A stretch of DNA of 64,000 bases from Streptococcus varani (GCF_001375655.1 NZ_CTEN01000001.1:620001-684000), one strand, 5' to 3'. Positions 46,148 through 55,578 are shown, numbered from the stretch's first letter. Notes: generated by a model not told the origin, from the letters alone. Translations and numbers: made by a program.

Positions 46148-47136
46148 CAGAAAAAATATATGAATATAAGGATGAGAAAAACTGGTTTATCGGAACGTGG
46201 GCAGGTTTCAATTATTTCACTTGCTTTGGTGACGATGCCGTTTTTGAAGCCGTGCAAAAAGATTTTCATCATCTCTTAGATCAGCTTCAGGTTTCAGGTC
46301 TGCAAATTCATGTTGCTTCCTATGACTCAAGTTTTTACTTATTGAGTTTTCTTGTTGATATGATCACTGATAAGACTGGTCGTTCTATTAAGTTGAGGCA
46401 GCAAGCGGATGCTCTCTTGATAATAGAAGAGGAGAAATTGGTCTCAGTACATCTGCCTGAATCTGGGGTAAAGTTGACGGATTTTTTTGGTCGGCAAGTG
46501 GATACCCTTGCTGATTTGGGGGATACGATTCTGATTGCTACAAAAAATGAAGGCAAAACCAAGGAATTTCGTCAATTCTTTGCCAAACTAGGCTATCAAG
46601 TCGAAAATCTTAATAATTATCCGGACATCTCGGATGTAGAAGAAACAGGTGTGACTTTTGAAGAAAATGCCCGCCTCAAGGCAGAAACGATTGCAAACTT
46701 GACCGGCAAGATGGTTCTAGCAGATGATTCTGGACTTAAGGTGGATGTCCTAGGCGGTTTGCCAGGCGTCTGGTCAGCACGATTTTCTGGTCTTGAGGCT
46801 ACAGATGAGACCAACAATGCTAAGCTCCTGCATGAATTGGCCATGGTTTTTGAGCAAAAGAATCGCTCAGCTCAATTCCATTGTACTCTAGTCGTGGCAG
46901 CACCACATAGTGACAGTTTGGTCGTAGAAGCCGATTGGGAGGGCTACATTGGCATGGAGCTGCGTGGCGAACATGGCTTTGGTTATGATCCTCTTTTCCT
47001 TGTGGGGGAGACGGGTAGGACATCGGCTGAGATGACCTTAGAAGAAAAAAATAAAATTTCACATCGTGCAAAAGCATTAGAAAAATTAATGGAGGCCTTT
47101 CCATCATGGCAGAAGAAGCAAGTAAAACCATTTTAG
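46144..47136 (+). CDS. rdgB: XTP/dITP diphosphatase with N-terminal extension
   Basis: House-cleaning pyrophosphatase for ITP, dITP and XTP. It has 330 residues, about 130 longer than E. coli RdgB. The catalytic domain begins near residue 128 ([15 protein letters not shown]) and contains [19 protein letters not shown] and HGFGYDPLF. The extension ([19 protein letters not shown]...) is typical of streptococcal homologues and has no known function. ATG 46144 overlaps the murI stop. Confidence 0.93.
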   Translation: MTEKIYEYKDEKNWFIGTWAGFNYFTCFGDDAVFEAVQKDFHHLLDQLQVSGLQIHVASYDSSFYLLSFLVDMITDKTGRSIKLRQQADALLIIEEEKLVSVHLPESGVKLTDFFGRQVDTLADLGDTILIATKNEGKTKEFRQFFAKLGYQVENLNNYPDISDVEETGVTFEENARLKAETIANLTGKMVLADDSGLKVDVLGGLPGVWSARFSGLEATDETNNAKLLHELAMVFEQKNRSAQFHCTLVVAAPHSDSLVVEADWEGYIGMELRGEHGFGYDPLFLVGETGRTSAEMTLEEKNKISHRAKALEKLMEAFPSWQKKQVKPF

Positions 47137-47636
47137 TCATGAGTGATTCCCATGGCAATCGTCAAGTTCTTGAAGAACTCAAAGGGCATTATTGGAATAA
47201 AGTTGATGCTATCTTTCACAATGGGGATTCAGAACTGGATAGTGAGGACCCTATTTGGGATGGCATTCAAGTCGTTTGTGGCAACTGCGATTTTGATGGA
47301 GGTTATCCTGATAATTTGCTGACAGAGCTTGAGGGTGTTCGTATCGCCCAAACTCATGGACATCTCTATCGCATCAACTATACCTGGCAAAACTTGGATT
47401 ATTGGGCTCAGGAGATGGATGCTGATATCTGCCTTTATGGGCATTTGCATGCGGCAGCAGCTGAAAAAAGAGGTAAGACCCTTTTTCTAAATCCAGGGTC
47501 GGTTCAACAACCACGTGGACTAATTCAAGTTAAACTCTATGCCTTGATTACGATTACAGACAGTTGTTTTAAGGTGCGATTTTATGACCTCAACCACCAA
47601 GAATACACTCCATTAACAAAGGATATTCCACGATGA
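47106..47636 (+). CDS. YfcE/MJ0936-type metallophosphoesterase
   Basis: A 176-residue calcineurin-like phosphodiesterase: metal ligands in [30 protein letters not shown] and YGHLHAA. The substrate is not known. It overlaps rdgB by 31 bp and the CBS gene by 4 bp, so its operon membership is firm. Confidence 0.92.
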   Translation: MAEEASKTILVMSDSHGNRQVLEELKGHYWNKVDAIFHNGDSELDSEDPIWDGIQVVCGNCDFDGGYPDNLLTELEGVRIAQTHGHLYRINYTWQNLDYWAQEMDADICLYGHLHAAAAEKRGKTLFLNPGSVQQPRGLIQVKLYALITITDSCFKVRFYDLNHQEYTPLTKDIPR

Positions 47637-48085
47637 TTTCACCTAAAATAGAAGGATTTTTATGGGAGCAGGAAGAAACCTTTCTGACACCTGCAGATAA
47701 ACTAGCAGTCATTATTGATAGTCACAATATTGATCATGCTAAGTTACTTCTCAGTCACATGACGTTTTCGCGCGTGCCCGTCGTGACTGTTGACAACTGC
47801 TTTGTAGGAACCATTGGTCTAAATGAAATTAACCAGTACCAAATGGACAATGAACTATCTGATCAAGAATTGAACCAAGATATTTCATTGATTTGTAAGA
47901 GGGATGTGGCGACCCTAAAAGGAGACTATGAGCTGGCAGATGTCTTGCGGAAACTGATTGACGAACCTTTTTTACCCGTTTTGGGAGAAAAGGATGAATT
48001 TCAAGGTATTATCACGCGAAAATCAATCTTAAAAGCAGTCAATTCACTCTTTCATAACTTCGATATTGTCGAGAAAAAAAAGTAA
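47633..48085 (+). CDS. CBS-domain protein (CbpB/YkuL-like)
   Basis: A 150-residue protein made of one Bateman module: two CBS motifs, around residues 18-65 (SRVPVVTVDNCFVGTIGLNEI) and 85-140 (PFLPVLGEKDEFQGIITRKSIL). Related Firmicute proteins bind c-di-AMP or adenine nucleotides; whether this one does is not known. It lies between the phosphoesterase and the XerD-like gene. Confidence 0.88.
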   Translation: MISPKIEGFLWEQEETFLTPADKLAVIIDSHNIDHAKLLLSHMTFSRVPVVTVDNCFVGTIGLNEINQYQMDNELSDQELNQDISLICKRDVATLKGDYELADVLRKLIDEPFLPVLGEKDEFQGIITRKSILKAVNSLFHNFDIVEKKK

Positions 48086-48086
48086 T

Positions 48087-48824
48087 ATGAAAGAATATAT
48101 TTCCTCTTTTCTAGAAGAAAAAGAATTAGCGGAAAACTCTCGATTGGCCTATCTCTACGATTTGCAGCAGTTTGCAGAGGTCTGTCAAGAGAATATTTCC
48201 CAAGCGAAATTAGCCATCTATCAAGCCTCATTGCAGGAATTTAAACCTACTGTTCAGAGGCGCAAATTATCTGCTGTCAATCAATTTTTGTTTTTCTTGT
48301 ACGAGAAAAATTACCTGGATCGATTTTATAAGTTAAAGGCTAGTTCGGTGGCTAAGATTAGTCAATCAAAGCAGCCCAAGAAAGCTGAGGACACGGCCAG
48401 TCTTTGGCATGAAACAGTCTATCCCAAAGGACAATTGATTGCCTTACTGATACTGACACTGGGCTTAATTCCTAGTGAAATAGCCCTGATTCGTCAAGAA
48501 AATCTTGATTTATCGTTTCAAATTTTGACCTTGGAGAATGAAAAGGGCAAGCGGATTATGAACCTGCCTAAGGAATTGATTCCATATCTGGAAAATCAAT
48601 TAGTCGGGACCTATCTTTTTGATAAAAAAGGGCAAAGCTATTCGCGCCAATGGTTTTTCAACCGCCTGTCTGAGTTTGTGACCTCCATCGGACACAAGAC
48701 ATGGACAGCCCAATACCTGCGGGATCAATACATCCTTGCTCAATTAGAACTTGGCCTATCAGTGGATGACTTGGCTAAACAACTTGGATTGAGTTCACAG
48801 ATGGGTTTAGAAAAATATAGATAA
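48087..48824 (+). CDS. XerD-like tyrosine recombinase family protein
   Basis: A 245-residue member of the XerD-like family always found before scpA in streptococci. The N-terminal SAM-like domain ([24 protein letters not shown]) is clear. The C-terminal half is short and the usual R-H-x-x-R catalytic set is not evident; it ends in GLEKYR. Streptococci resolve chromosome dimers with XerS, so this is more likely a structural or regulatory relative. ATG 48087 starts 1 bp after the CBS stop; the upstream TTG 48066 is in frame but less likely. Confidence 0.85.
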   Translation: MKEYISSFLEEKELAENSRLAYLYDLQQFAEVCQENISQAKLAIYQASLQEFKPTVQRRKLSAVNQFLFFLYEKNYLDRFYKLKASSVAKISQSKQPKKAEDTASLWHETVYPKGQLIALLILTLGLIPSEIALIRQENLDLSFQILTLENEKGKRIMNLPKELIPYLENQLVGTYLFDKKGQSYSRQWFFNRLSEFVTSIGHKTWTAQYLRDQYILAQLELGLSVDDLAKQLGLSSQMGLEKYR

Positions 48825-49543
48825 TGGATATAAAATTAAAAGATTTTGAGGGGCCCTTAGATTTACTCCTGCATCTGGTTTCAAAATACCAGATGGACAT
48901 TTATGAGGTTCCTATTACGGAAGTCATTGAGCAATACTTGACTTATGTGGCGACACTTCAAGCCATGCGTTTGGAAGTAGCAGGCGAATACATGCTCATG
49001 GCTAGCCAACTTATGCTCATAAAGAGCCGTAGGTTACTTCCGAAAGTAGCAGAAGAAATGGATCAAGAAGAAGATCCCGAACAGATTCTTTTGGATCAAC
49101 TGGAAGAATACCGTAAGTTCAAGATTCTTAGTGAAAAATTGGGAGAACAGCACAATGAACGGGCAAATTATTTCTCCAAGCCTAAGCTGGAATTGGTGTA
49201 TGATGATGTCACTTTAGTACAAGATAAGTCGGCGATTGATCTTTTTCTGGCCTTTTCAAAGGTCATGGCTGAGAAACAAGCTGAATTCCGTCAATCTCAT
49301 ACAACCATCGCTCGAGATGAGTATAAGATTGAAGATCTCATGGACTTTGTTCGCAGCCGTTTCAAGCAGACCAAGCGTTTAACCTTAGGAAGCATTTTCA
49401 AAGAAAGTCGAGATCTCAATGAGCTTATTACGATTTTCCTAGCTACCTTAGAGTTGGTCAAGGTTCATGAAATGAGCATGGAACAAGAAGAAAACTTTGG
49501 AGAAATATATTTGGTAAGGAGAGAAAATGAGTCACTTAGCTGA
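48824..49543 (+). CDS. scpA: Segregation and condensation protein A
   Basis: The kleisin of the bacterial SMC condensin. It has 239 residues. [25 protein letters not shown] is the N-terminal signature; the central part is acidic and helical, and a C-terminal winged helix binds the SMC head. The TAATG junction overlaps the XerD-like gene; it overlaps scpB by 17 bp. Confidence 0.95.
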   Translation: MDIKLKDFEGPLDLLLHLVSKYQMDIYEVPITEVIEQYLTYVATLQAMRLEVAGEYMLMASQLMLIKSRRLLPKVAEEMDQEEDPEQILLDQLEEYRKFKILSEKLGEQHNERANYFSKPKLELVYDDVTLVQDKSAIDLFLAFSKVMAEKQAEFRQSHTTIARDEYKIEDLMDFVRSRFKQTKRLTLGSIFKESRDLNELITIFLATLELVKVHEMSMEQEENFGEIYLVRRENESLS

Positions 49544-50084
49544 GTTAGAAGTCCTCTTATTTGTAGCAGGCGAGGATGGCTTGACAACAAGGGAAATGGC
49601 AGAAATTTTACAACTACAACCCTCGGCCCTTCTTCAACAATTGGAAAAATTAGTAGAAAAGTACCAGTCTGATAAGGATTCAGGCTTAGACTTGGTGGAA
49701 ACCTCCAATCGCTACAAATTGGTCACCAAAAAAGACTATGCTGATCTTTTGCGGACCTATTCTAAAACTCCCATCAATCAATCCATGAGCCGGGCCTTAC
49801 TAGAAACCCTCTCGATTGTAGCTTATAAGCAACCCATCACTCGTATCGAGATTGATGATATCCGTGGGGTCAACTCCAGTGGAGCCATCAGTAAGTTGCA
49901 AGCTTTTGATTTGATTCGGGAAAATGGAAAAAAAGAAGTGATTGGTCGTCCGAATTTATATATTACGACGGATTATTTTCTAGATTATATGGGGATCAAT
50001 GATTTATCCGAACTACCAGAAGTCTCTGAATTCGATTTAGTAGATCAAGAGTCGGAATTATTTGTAGAAAAAGAGCAAGCATAG
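49527..50084 (+). CDS. scpB: Segregation and condensation protein B
   Basis: A condensin accessory protein that dimerises and binds ScpA. It has 185 residues in two winged-helix domains; [28 protein letters not shown] is the signature. It ends in an acidic tail. A possible internal promoter for rluB (TTGTAG 50062-50067, 17 bp, TATAAT 50085-50090) straddles its stop. Confidence 0.95.
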   Translation: MSHLAELEVLLFVAGEDGLTTREMAEILQLQPSALLQQLEKLVEKYQSDKDSGLDLVETSNRYKLVTKKDYADLLRTYSKTPINQSMSRALLETLSIVAYKQPITRIEIDDIRGVNSSGAISKLQAFDLIRENGKKEVIGRPNLYITTDYFLDYMGINDLSELPEVSEFDLVDQESELFVEKEQA

Positions 50085-50163
50085 TATAATACTTGCAAAG
50101 ACACGGTTGTGAAATCGAGAAAGGATAGGAATAGGGCACAAGCTCGCTTTCCTAAAAAATAAA

Positions 50164-50766
50164 ATGAGAATTAACAAATACATGGCCCACGCGGGTGTTG
50201 CTAGTCGACGCAAGGCCGAGGAACTGATTAAACAAGGGTTGGTGACGATTAATGGGGAAACCGTTCGTGAATTGGCAACCATAGTCAAATCAGGTGATAA
50301 AGTTGAAGTGGAAGGCCAGCCTATTTATAATGAGGAAAAAGTTTATTATCTCCTCAATAAACCTCGTGGAGTCATTTCAAGTGTTTCAGACGACAAGGGC
50401 AGAAGGACTGTTGTCGATTTGTTGCCACAAGTTAAGGAGCGTATCTATCCTGTTGGTCGTTTGGACTGGGATACATCTGGTATTCTACTGTTAACCAATG
50501 ATGGAGACTTCTCAGATGAGATGGTTCACCCTAGAAATGAAATTGACAAGGTGTATATTGCCCGCGTCAAAGGAATCGCCAATAAGGAAGTCTTACGTCC
50601 ACTAACTCGTGGTCTAGTCATCGCTGGCAAGAAAACCAAGCCGGCTGTTTATGAGATTATCAAGGTCGATCCAGTGAAAAATCGTTCAGTGGTTCAATTG
50701 ACCATCCATGAAGGCCGTAATCACCAGGTTAAGAAGATTAGCTTTGAAATGACTAGTCAAGGTTAG
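50164..50766 (+). pseudogene. rluB: rRNA pseudouridine synthase RluB, 3'-truncated
   Basis: Makes pseudouridine in 23S rRNA helix 90. It has an N-terminal S4 domain (RINKYMAHAGVASRRKAEELI) and a catalytic domain with the nucleophile in VGRLDWDTSG and IHEGRNHQVKK. After VKK the expected MFE..VG and the last roughly 40 residues are missing. The frame instead runs into the 121-bp repeat at 50734 and stops after ISFEMTSQG. The truncated protein has 200 residues against about 240. The catalytic Asp is retained, so residual activity cannot be excluded. Confidence 0.85.
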
Positions 50767-50854
50767 AAAAATACCATTCTGCGGACAAGTTCACTCTCCA
50801 TTCTTTTTAAAAATATACGAAATTATGAGAAAAAGGCAACAAGGGGAATGGTTC
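50734..50854 (+). repeat. 121-bp inverted repeat, copy 1
   Basis: Identical to the reverse complement of 55579-55699 at 120 of 121 positions. It replaces the 3' end of rluB and stops 15 bp before the rpsF -35 box. Internal ACCATTC (about 50773-50779) and GAATGGT (about 50846-50852) form short terminal inverted repeats of an 80-bp core, a shape like a small non-autonomous element. Confidence 0.95.
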
Positions 50855-50868
50855 TGGATAGATTTTCC

Positions 50869-50960
50869 TTGCATTTGGATCCGAATTCCTGTATAATAGT
50901 TTTTTGTGAGAACACCTCACTTCCCACAGGCAAGGTCCTGGGGGCATTAGACCAAAAGGA
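50869..50960 (+). promoter_or_regulatory. rpsF promoter and hairpin leader
   Basis: TTGCAT (50869-50874), 17 bp and TATAAT (50892-50897) form the promoter. The leader has GTGAG/CTCAC (50906-50920) and CCC-a-CAGG/CCTG-g-GGG (50923-50943) hairpins before AAAAGGAGG. The position suggests autoregulation by the S6-S18 complex, as known in other bacteria, but the CCG box of that motif was not seen. Confidence 0.65.
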
Positions 50961-50970
50961 GGAAAAATCA

Positions 50971-51261
50971 ATGGCTAAATACGAAATTCTTTATATTATT
51001 CGTCCAAACATTGAAGAAGAAGCTAAAAACGCTTTGGTAGCACGCTTTGACTCTATCTTGACTGACAACGGTGCAACTGTTGTTGAATCAAAATCATGGG
51101 AAAAACGTCGTCTTGCTTACGAAATCAAAGATTTCCGCGAAGGACTTTACCATATCGTTAACGTTGAAGCAACAGATGATGTCGCTCTTAATGAGTTTGA
51201 CCGTTTGTCAAAAATCAACGCTGACATTCTTCGTCACATGATTGTAAAAATCGACGCGTAA
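50971..51261 (+). CDS. rpsF: 30S ribosomal protein S6
   Basis: A 96-residue 30S protein that pairs with S18 on the central domain of 16S rRNA. It starts [20 protein letters not shown] longer frame upstream runs through the promoter and is not used; AAAAGGAGG lies just before ATG 50971. It is cotranscribed with ssb and rpsR. Confidence 0.97.
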   Translation: MAKYEILYIIRPNIEEEAKNALVARFDSILTDNGATVVESKSWEKRRLAYEIKDFREGLYHIVNVEATDDVALNEFDRLSKINADILRHMIVKIDA

Positions 51262-51272
51262 GAAGGTAAAAT

Positions 51273-51755
51273 ATGATTAACAATGTAGTACTTGTCGGTC
51301 GTATGACCCGTGATGCAGAACTTCGTTACACACCAAGTAACCAAGCAGTTGCGACCTTTTCACTCGCTGTAAATCGCAACTTTAAAAATCAGGCTGGTGA
51401 ACGTGAAGCAGATTTCATTAACTGTGTTATTTGGCGTCAACAAGCTGAAAATTTGGCTAACTGGGCTAAAAAAGGTGCACTTGTTGGAATTACAGGTCGT
51501 ATTCAGACTCGTAATTATGAAAATCAACAAGGTCAACGCATTTATGTAACAGAAGTAATCGCTGAAAACTTCCAAATTTTGGAAAGTCGTACTGCACGTG
51601 AAGGTCAATCTGGTGGTTATACTGGTGGAGGACAACAATCAGCTGGAAACGGCTATGGTTCAAGTTCTGCAACATCAACACCCAACTTCGCTCGTGAAGA
51701 AAGTCCATTTGGTGGCAATCCAATGGATATTTCAGATGACGATCTACCATTCTAA
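51273..51755 (+). CDS. ssb: Single-stranded DNA-binding protein
   Basis: A 160-residue OB-fold protein coating single-stranded DNA in replication and repair. The N-terminal OB domain ([20 protein letters not shown], about 1-110) is followed by a Gly/Gln/Ser-rich flexible linker and the acidic tip [10 protein letters not shown] that recruits partners. It lies in the conserved rpsF-ssb-rpsR operon. Confidence 0.97.
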   Translation: MINNVVLVGRMTRDAELRYTPSNQAVATFSLAVNRNFKNQAGEREADFINCVIWRQQAENLANWAKKGALVGITGRIQTRNYENQQGQRIYVTEVIAENFQILESRTAREGQSGGYTGGGQQSAGNGYGSSSATSTPNFAREESPFGGNPMDISDDDLPF

Positions 51756-51792
51756 GAATGGACTGAATTAAAATATAAAGAGGAGAATATAC

Positions 51793-52032
51793 ATGGCTCA
51801 ACAACGTCGTGGCGGATTCAAACGCCGTAAAAAAGTTGACTTTATCGCAGCTAATAAGATTGAATATGTTGATTACAAAGATACTGAACTTCTTAGCCGT
51901 TTCATCTCAGAACGTGGAAAAATTTTACCACGTCGTGTAACTGGAACTTCAGCTAAAAACCAACGTAAAGTAACAACAGCAATCAAACGTGCTCGCGTAA
52001 TGGCTTTGCTACCATTCGTAACTGAAGATTAA
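51793..52032 (+). CDS. rpsR: 30S ribosomal protein S18
   Basis: A 79-residue basic 30S protein, partner of S6. Signature [29 protein letters not shown] is shortened here to [14 protein letters not shown]; it ends [13 protein letters not shown]. The [17 protein letters not shown] starts a few bases after the stop and is interrupted by an IS. Confidence 0.97.
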   Translation: MAQQRRGGFKRRKKVDFIAANKIEYVDYKDTELLSRFISERGKILPRRVTGTSAKNQRKVTTAIKRARVMALLPFVTED

Positions 52033-52035
52033 AAA

Positions 52036-52056
52036 AAACGCTCCGGGGGAGCGTTT
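52036..52056 (+). [10 protein letters not shown]. rpsR [20 protein letters not shown], left copy of the IS target
   Basis: A 21-bp palindrome (ACGCTCC-ggg-GGAGCGT core) directly after rpsR. An identical copy is at 53580-53600 on the far side of the IS; the two are the target-site duplication. Confidence 0.9.
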
Positions 52057-53579
52057 CAGACTGAAGACAAAGTCCTCGGAATTAGGTTTCTAAGGGCTTT
52101 TCTTTGTGAATAGGAGTATAATTACAGTATCTAGTATGAGGAGGTTTGGCTATGCTTCATAAGGAAAAACCAGATTACAACCGCAATCAATATGGTTTCT
52201 ATACACTGATGACCTTGTTCCAATTGATCATTTCCTTCGTCAAGTTGATGAGGTGATTGATTTTAACTTCATTTATGAGTTGGTAGAGGACACCTACTCA
52301 ACCGATAATGGTCGTCCGAGTTTAGATCCTGTCATGCTGGTTAAAATCCCTCTTATTCAGTGCCTCTATGGTATTCGGTCCATGCGTCAAACTATCAAGG
52401 AAATCGAAGTCAATATGGCTTATCGTTGGTTTCTCGGTCTTACTCTCGATGACAGGGTCCCCCACTTCACTACTTATGGGAAGAATTACAGTCGAAGATT
52501 CCAAGAAAAAGAGCTCATCTCTGAGATTTTCTCTCGAATTCTCAATCAAGCCTTAAGAGCTGGTTTGATTGACCCTTCTGAAATTTTCGTGGATGGAACT
52601 CATATCAAAGCTGCGGCGAATAATCACAAGTACACCAAGCAATTAGTGGAACAACAAGCCAAGTTTATGAGTGACCAACTGGAACTTGAGATTGATTTAG
52701 ATAGGAAAAAACAGGCAAAAAAGTCGCTAAAGCCCGCAGAAAGCGAGGCTAAGGAAAAGAAAATTTCAACCACAGACCCAGAGAGCGGTTGGTTTCATAA
52801 GGGCGAACATAAGGAAGTATTTGCCTATTCTGCTCAGGTAGCTTGTGATAAGCACGGTTGGGCACTGGCTTATACAGTTGAGGCAGGCAATATTCATGAT
52901 AGCCAAGCTTTCCCTACTCTATTTTCTAAAATTGAACCCTTTCAACCACACTACCTGATTGCGGATGCCGGCTATAAAACACCAAGTATTGCCAAGTTTC
53001 TTCTAGACCAAAATATTACTCCTGTTTTTCCATACACTAGACCTAGAGGAAAGAAAGGGAAACTACGACCAAAAGATTTTATCTACGATGAGTATTTCGA
53101 CTGTTACCTTTGTCCAGAAAATCAAGAACTAACCTATCGAACAACAACCCGTGAGGGCTATCGTGAATACAAGAGTGATCCTAAAATTTGTGCACAATGT
53201 CCTTTACTATCTGTCTGTACAGAAAGCAGAAACCATCAGAAGGTTGTGACGCGTCATATATGGAAAGAGGCCCTTGAGATTTGTGAAGATATCCGACATC
53301 AAAAAGGAATGAAGGAGCTTTATCAGAAGCGTAAGGAAACGATTGAACGGCTCTTTGGAACAGCCAAAGAGTACCATAATTTGCGCTATACAAGAGAAAG
53401 AGGAAAGTCAAAAATGGAAGACAAGGTTGGACTGACTTTGGCATGTCTCAATATCAAAAAACTGGTGAAAATGATGGCTGGGAAGCCTTTTTATTTTGTC
53501 CAAATCTGCCGATTTACACCATATTTCGGCAATATACAAAAAAAGACAAACCTCAAAAATGAAGTTTGTCTACAATCTG
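52057..53579 (+). mobile_element. IS1182-type insertion sequence in the rpsR [10 protein letters not shown]
   Basis: A 1523-bp element bounded by imperfect terminal inverted repeats: CAGACTGAAGACAAAG at the left, and CAGATTGTAGACAAAC as the reverse complement of the right end. It is flanked by identical 21-bp copies of the [20 protein letters not shown]. It encodes an IS1182-type transposase broken by two frameshifts. An AGACAAAC/GTTTGTCT hairpin lies at the right end, and a promoter (AGTATAAT, about 52112-52119) at the left. Palindrome targeting fits the IS1182 family. Confidence 0.9.
52152..53562 (+). pseudogene. IS1182-type transposase, frameshifted twice
   Basis: ATG 52152 opens MLHKEKPDYNRNQYGFYT and then shifts. 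Restoring one base near 52207 joins it to DDLVPIDHFLRQVDEVIDFN and the long frame from 52253. That frame carries the DDE core (FVDGTHIKAAANNHKYTK, IADAGYKTP, RKETIERLFGTAKEYHNL) and a Cys-rich zinc motif (CPENQ...CAQCPLLSVC). A second shift in the A7 tract at 53538-53544 (A8 would read QKKDKPQK-stop at 53560) sends the frame past the right end of the IS. Confidence 0.88.
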
Positions 53580-53820
53580 AAACGCTCCGGGGGAGCGTTT
53601 TTTCTTGCCTCCTGAAAACTAGAAAGAGGCAACAGTCCAGTGGACTGTTTTTTCATGAGCTCAGAAATAAGAAAGCGAGTTAAGACCCTGACGGGTCTTT
53701 TTAGCTTGGTTCCTAAAACTGGAAAGAGTCAAGGATCCGGTGGACCATTTTTTCTTGTCTCCTGAAAATTAGAAAGAGGTAATAGTCTACCTAGACTGTT
53801 GCCTTAGTTTGGAAATAGGA
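53580..53820 (+). repeat. Tandem array of five [14 protein letters not shown] units
   Basis: Units of about 50 bp start at 53580, 53631, 53680, 53731 and 53781. Each has a hairpin, most have a T run, then CTCCTGAAAA-TAGAAAGAGG-like spacer sequence. Stems differ but stay paired: CGCTCC/GGAGCG, CAGTCCA/TGGACTG, AGACCC/GGGTCT, GGATCC/GGACCA (imperfect), AGTCTA/TAGACT. The first unit is the rpsR [15 protein letters not shown] off by the IS. The array lies between rpsR and the convergent DUF1129 gene. Confidence 0.88.
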
Positions 53821-53859
53821 ATGTAAAAACAGAGTGGATGTCCGGTATGTTTTGTCTTT

Positions 53860-54504
53860 TTATCGCACAGGCTGCATTGCATTGCGAATATTGTATTTTT
53901 TCTTGAGTAAATATCGAACACCAAAAGCCAGAGCAGCAATCAAGAGGTAGGCAATTGGCGAAAGGACTGGATTGACACTGGTCGGAATCATATTAGCAAT
54001 AAAGAAGATGACAGACCAGGCAATAGTTGCTAAAAGGAGCATAAGGACAGCTTTCCAGATTTTTGGACGTTTTGTTCCGTCTCCCATATGTCGGTAAACA
54101 AAGTGATACATAAAATAGATACCTGCCCCAACACCGAAACCAACAATGATAAAGGTTAAAATCCCGTATTGAGCCCCTTGAGTAAAGAGGTTCATGGCAC
54201 CATTGACAAATCCTAGGAGAGCAATGATGAGCAGACTAGAATCAACCCACATAAGCCAGGGATTGTCATTTTCAGGGAGGTTGTCACCATCGCTTGTGTC
54301 TGGGGTTTGACTAGCTGCCCACTCAGTTGGAGGGCCGTAAAGGCTACGAGCTGTTAGTCCAATTTTTTGACCATCCAAGATACTTGGAAGGATTTCTTCT
54401 AAAAGTACCTTAATTTCTTCATCGCTTTTGCCATCTTTAATAAGCTGGTTAGTCGCGATATGGACGAATTCTTGATTTTTCTTTGTTAGATTTTCAAGTT
54501 GCAT
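53860..54504 (-). CDS. DUF1129 family membrane protein
   Basis: A 214-residue protein with an N-terminal soluble helical part (LTKKNQEFVHIATNQLIKDG, about 1-80) and four hydrophobic segments in the C-terminal half. DUF1129 proteins are common in lactobacilli and streptococci; their function is unknown. It lies 40 bp downstream of corA, probably cotranscribed. Confidence 0.85.
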   Translation of the reverse strand: MQLENLTKKNQEFVHIATNQLIKDGKSDEEIKVLLEEILPSILDGQKIGLTARSLYGPPTEWAASQTPDTSDGDNLPENDNPWLMWVDSSLLIIALLGFVNGAMNLFTQGAQYGILTFIIVGFGVGAGIYFMYHFVYRHMGDGTKRPKIWKAVLMLLLATIAWSVIFFIANMIPTSVNPVLSPIAYLLIAALAFGVRYLLKKKYNIRNAMQPVR

Positions 54505-54544
54505 GTTTCATAATCTCCTAGATTTAATATCTAAAATTAATTTA

Positions 54545-55489
54545 CTAGAACCACTTCTTATAGATAAAGTAAATAATAAATGGAATAATTAATAAGAAAG
54601 CAATAATTAAAATATAGAGGAATGCAAAAGGGTTATCACTCAGAGGAATAGACGATCCTAATACATTCATACCATACGCAGAGAAGACCATTGTTGGAAT
54701 CTCTAAGAGGATGGTAAAAAGAGCCAGAGCTTTCATAATCACATTCTGATTATTGGCGATGATGGAAGCGAAGGCATCTGACATTCCGGTCAAAATATTT
54801 CCGTAAATATCAGCCATTTCAAGTGCCTGTTGTGTATCGATCAATGTATCTTCTAAGAGATCCTCATCTTCCTCGTATTTTTTTAGAATACGGGAAGAAG
54901 AGATTAGTTTCTTAACGATTCGTTCAATTGTTTTTAATGAGGCTTGGAAGTATACGATGGTTTTCCCTAACTCCATTAGCTCAATTAATTCTTCATTTCG
55001 AGTAGATTCATGAAGGCGTTTTTCCACAATTTCACTCTGCTTTTCAATCTGTCTCAAGGCCGTTAGGTACATTCCTGCATTTCTGTAGAGAATTTGGAAA
55101 ACAAAACGGGATTTCATGAAAGTGAAGAAGTTACGCTGTCTCTGATTGGTAAATACCTCTAAAAGAGGTAATTCTTGCAAACTAATTGTGATAATAGCGT
55201 TATCAGTTAGAAGAATACCTAGTGGAATAGTAATATAATAGGTTTTATTATTTCTTTCTTCTAGGATGGGAACGTCTACGATGATAACAGTATAATTATC
55301 TTCGACAGAAATCCGAGAAGTTTCTTCGGCATCTAGGGAAGCTCTTAAATCGGCAATGTCAATATCGTATTGATCAGCGACCTCCATAGATTCACTCTGG
55401 GAAGGGTTGACCAAATTAATCCAGACACCTGGTTCATATGTATGGATTTCTTCTAAATTTGTTAGCTTAGAAAGAAAAATCTGTTTCAT
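54545..55489 (-). CDS. corA: CorA-type magnesium/cobalt transporter
   Basis: A 314-residue pentameric divalent-cation channel. A large cytosolic funnel domain precedes two C-terminal membrane helices; the pore motif is AYGMNVLGSS and the protein ends in a basic KKWF. A strong GGAGGGTGTG precedes ATG 55489. The leftward extended -10 (TGGTATAAT, TATAAT 55536-55541) lies about 45 bp upstream. Confidence 0.94.
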   Translation of the reverse strand: MKQIFLSKLTNLEEIHTYEPGVWINLVNPSQSESMEVADQYDIDIADLRASLDAEETSRISVEDNYTVIIVDVPILEERNNKTYYITIPLGILLTDNAIITISLQELPLLEVFTNQRQRNFFTFMKSRFVFQILYRNAGMYLTALRQIEKQSEIVEKRLHESTRNEELIELMELGKTIVYFQASLKTIERIVKKLISSSRILKKYEEDEDLLEDTLIDTQQALEMADIYGNILTGMSDAFASIIANNQNVIMKALALFTILLEIPTMVFSAYGMNVLGSSIPLSDNPFAFLYILIIAFLLIIPFIIYFIYKKWF

Positions 55490-55535
55490 GCCACACCCTC
55501 CTTAGCTTAATCTTCTTATTTTAAACGTACCTCTT

Positions 55536-55544
55536 ATTATACCA
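55536..55544 (-). promoter_or_regulatory. corA promoter (extended -10)
   Basis: On the minus strand, TGGTATAAT with TATAAT at 55536-55541. It lies 35 bp from repeat copy 2 and clear of it. Confidence 0.65.
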
Positions 55545-55578
55545 AAAAGGACTCTAAAGGAAAAGTTTTTTTTCAAGT

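Noticed and set aside
53580-53820. CRISPR array
   Set aside because: The regular 50-bp period suggested one, but the conserved part is spacer-like and the variable part is a T-flanked hairpin. There are no identical direct repeats with unique spacers and no cas genes.
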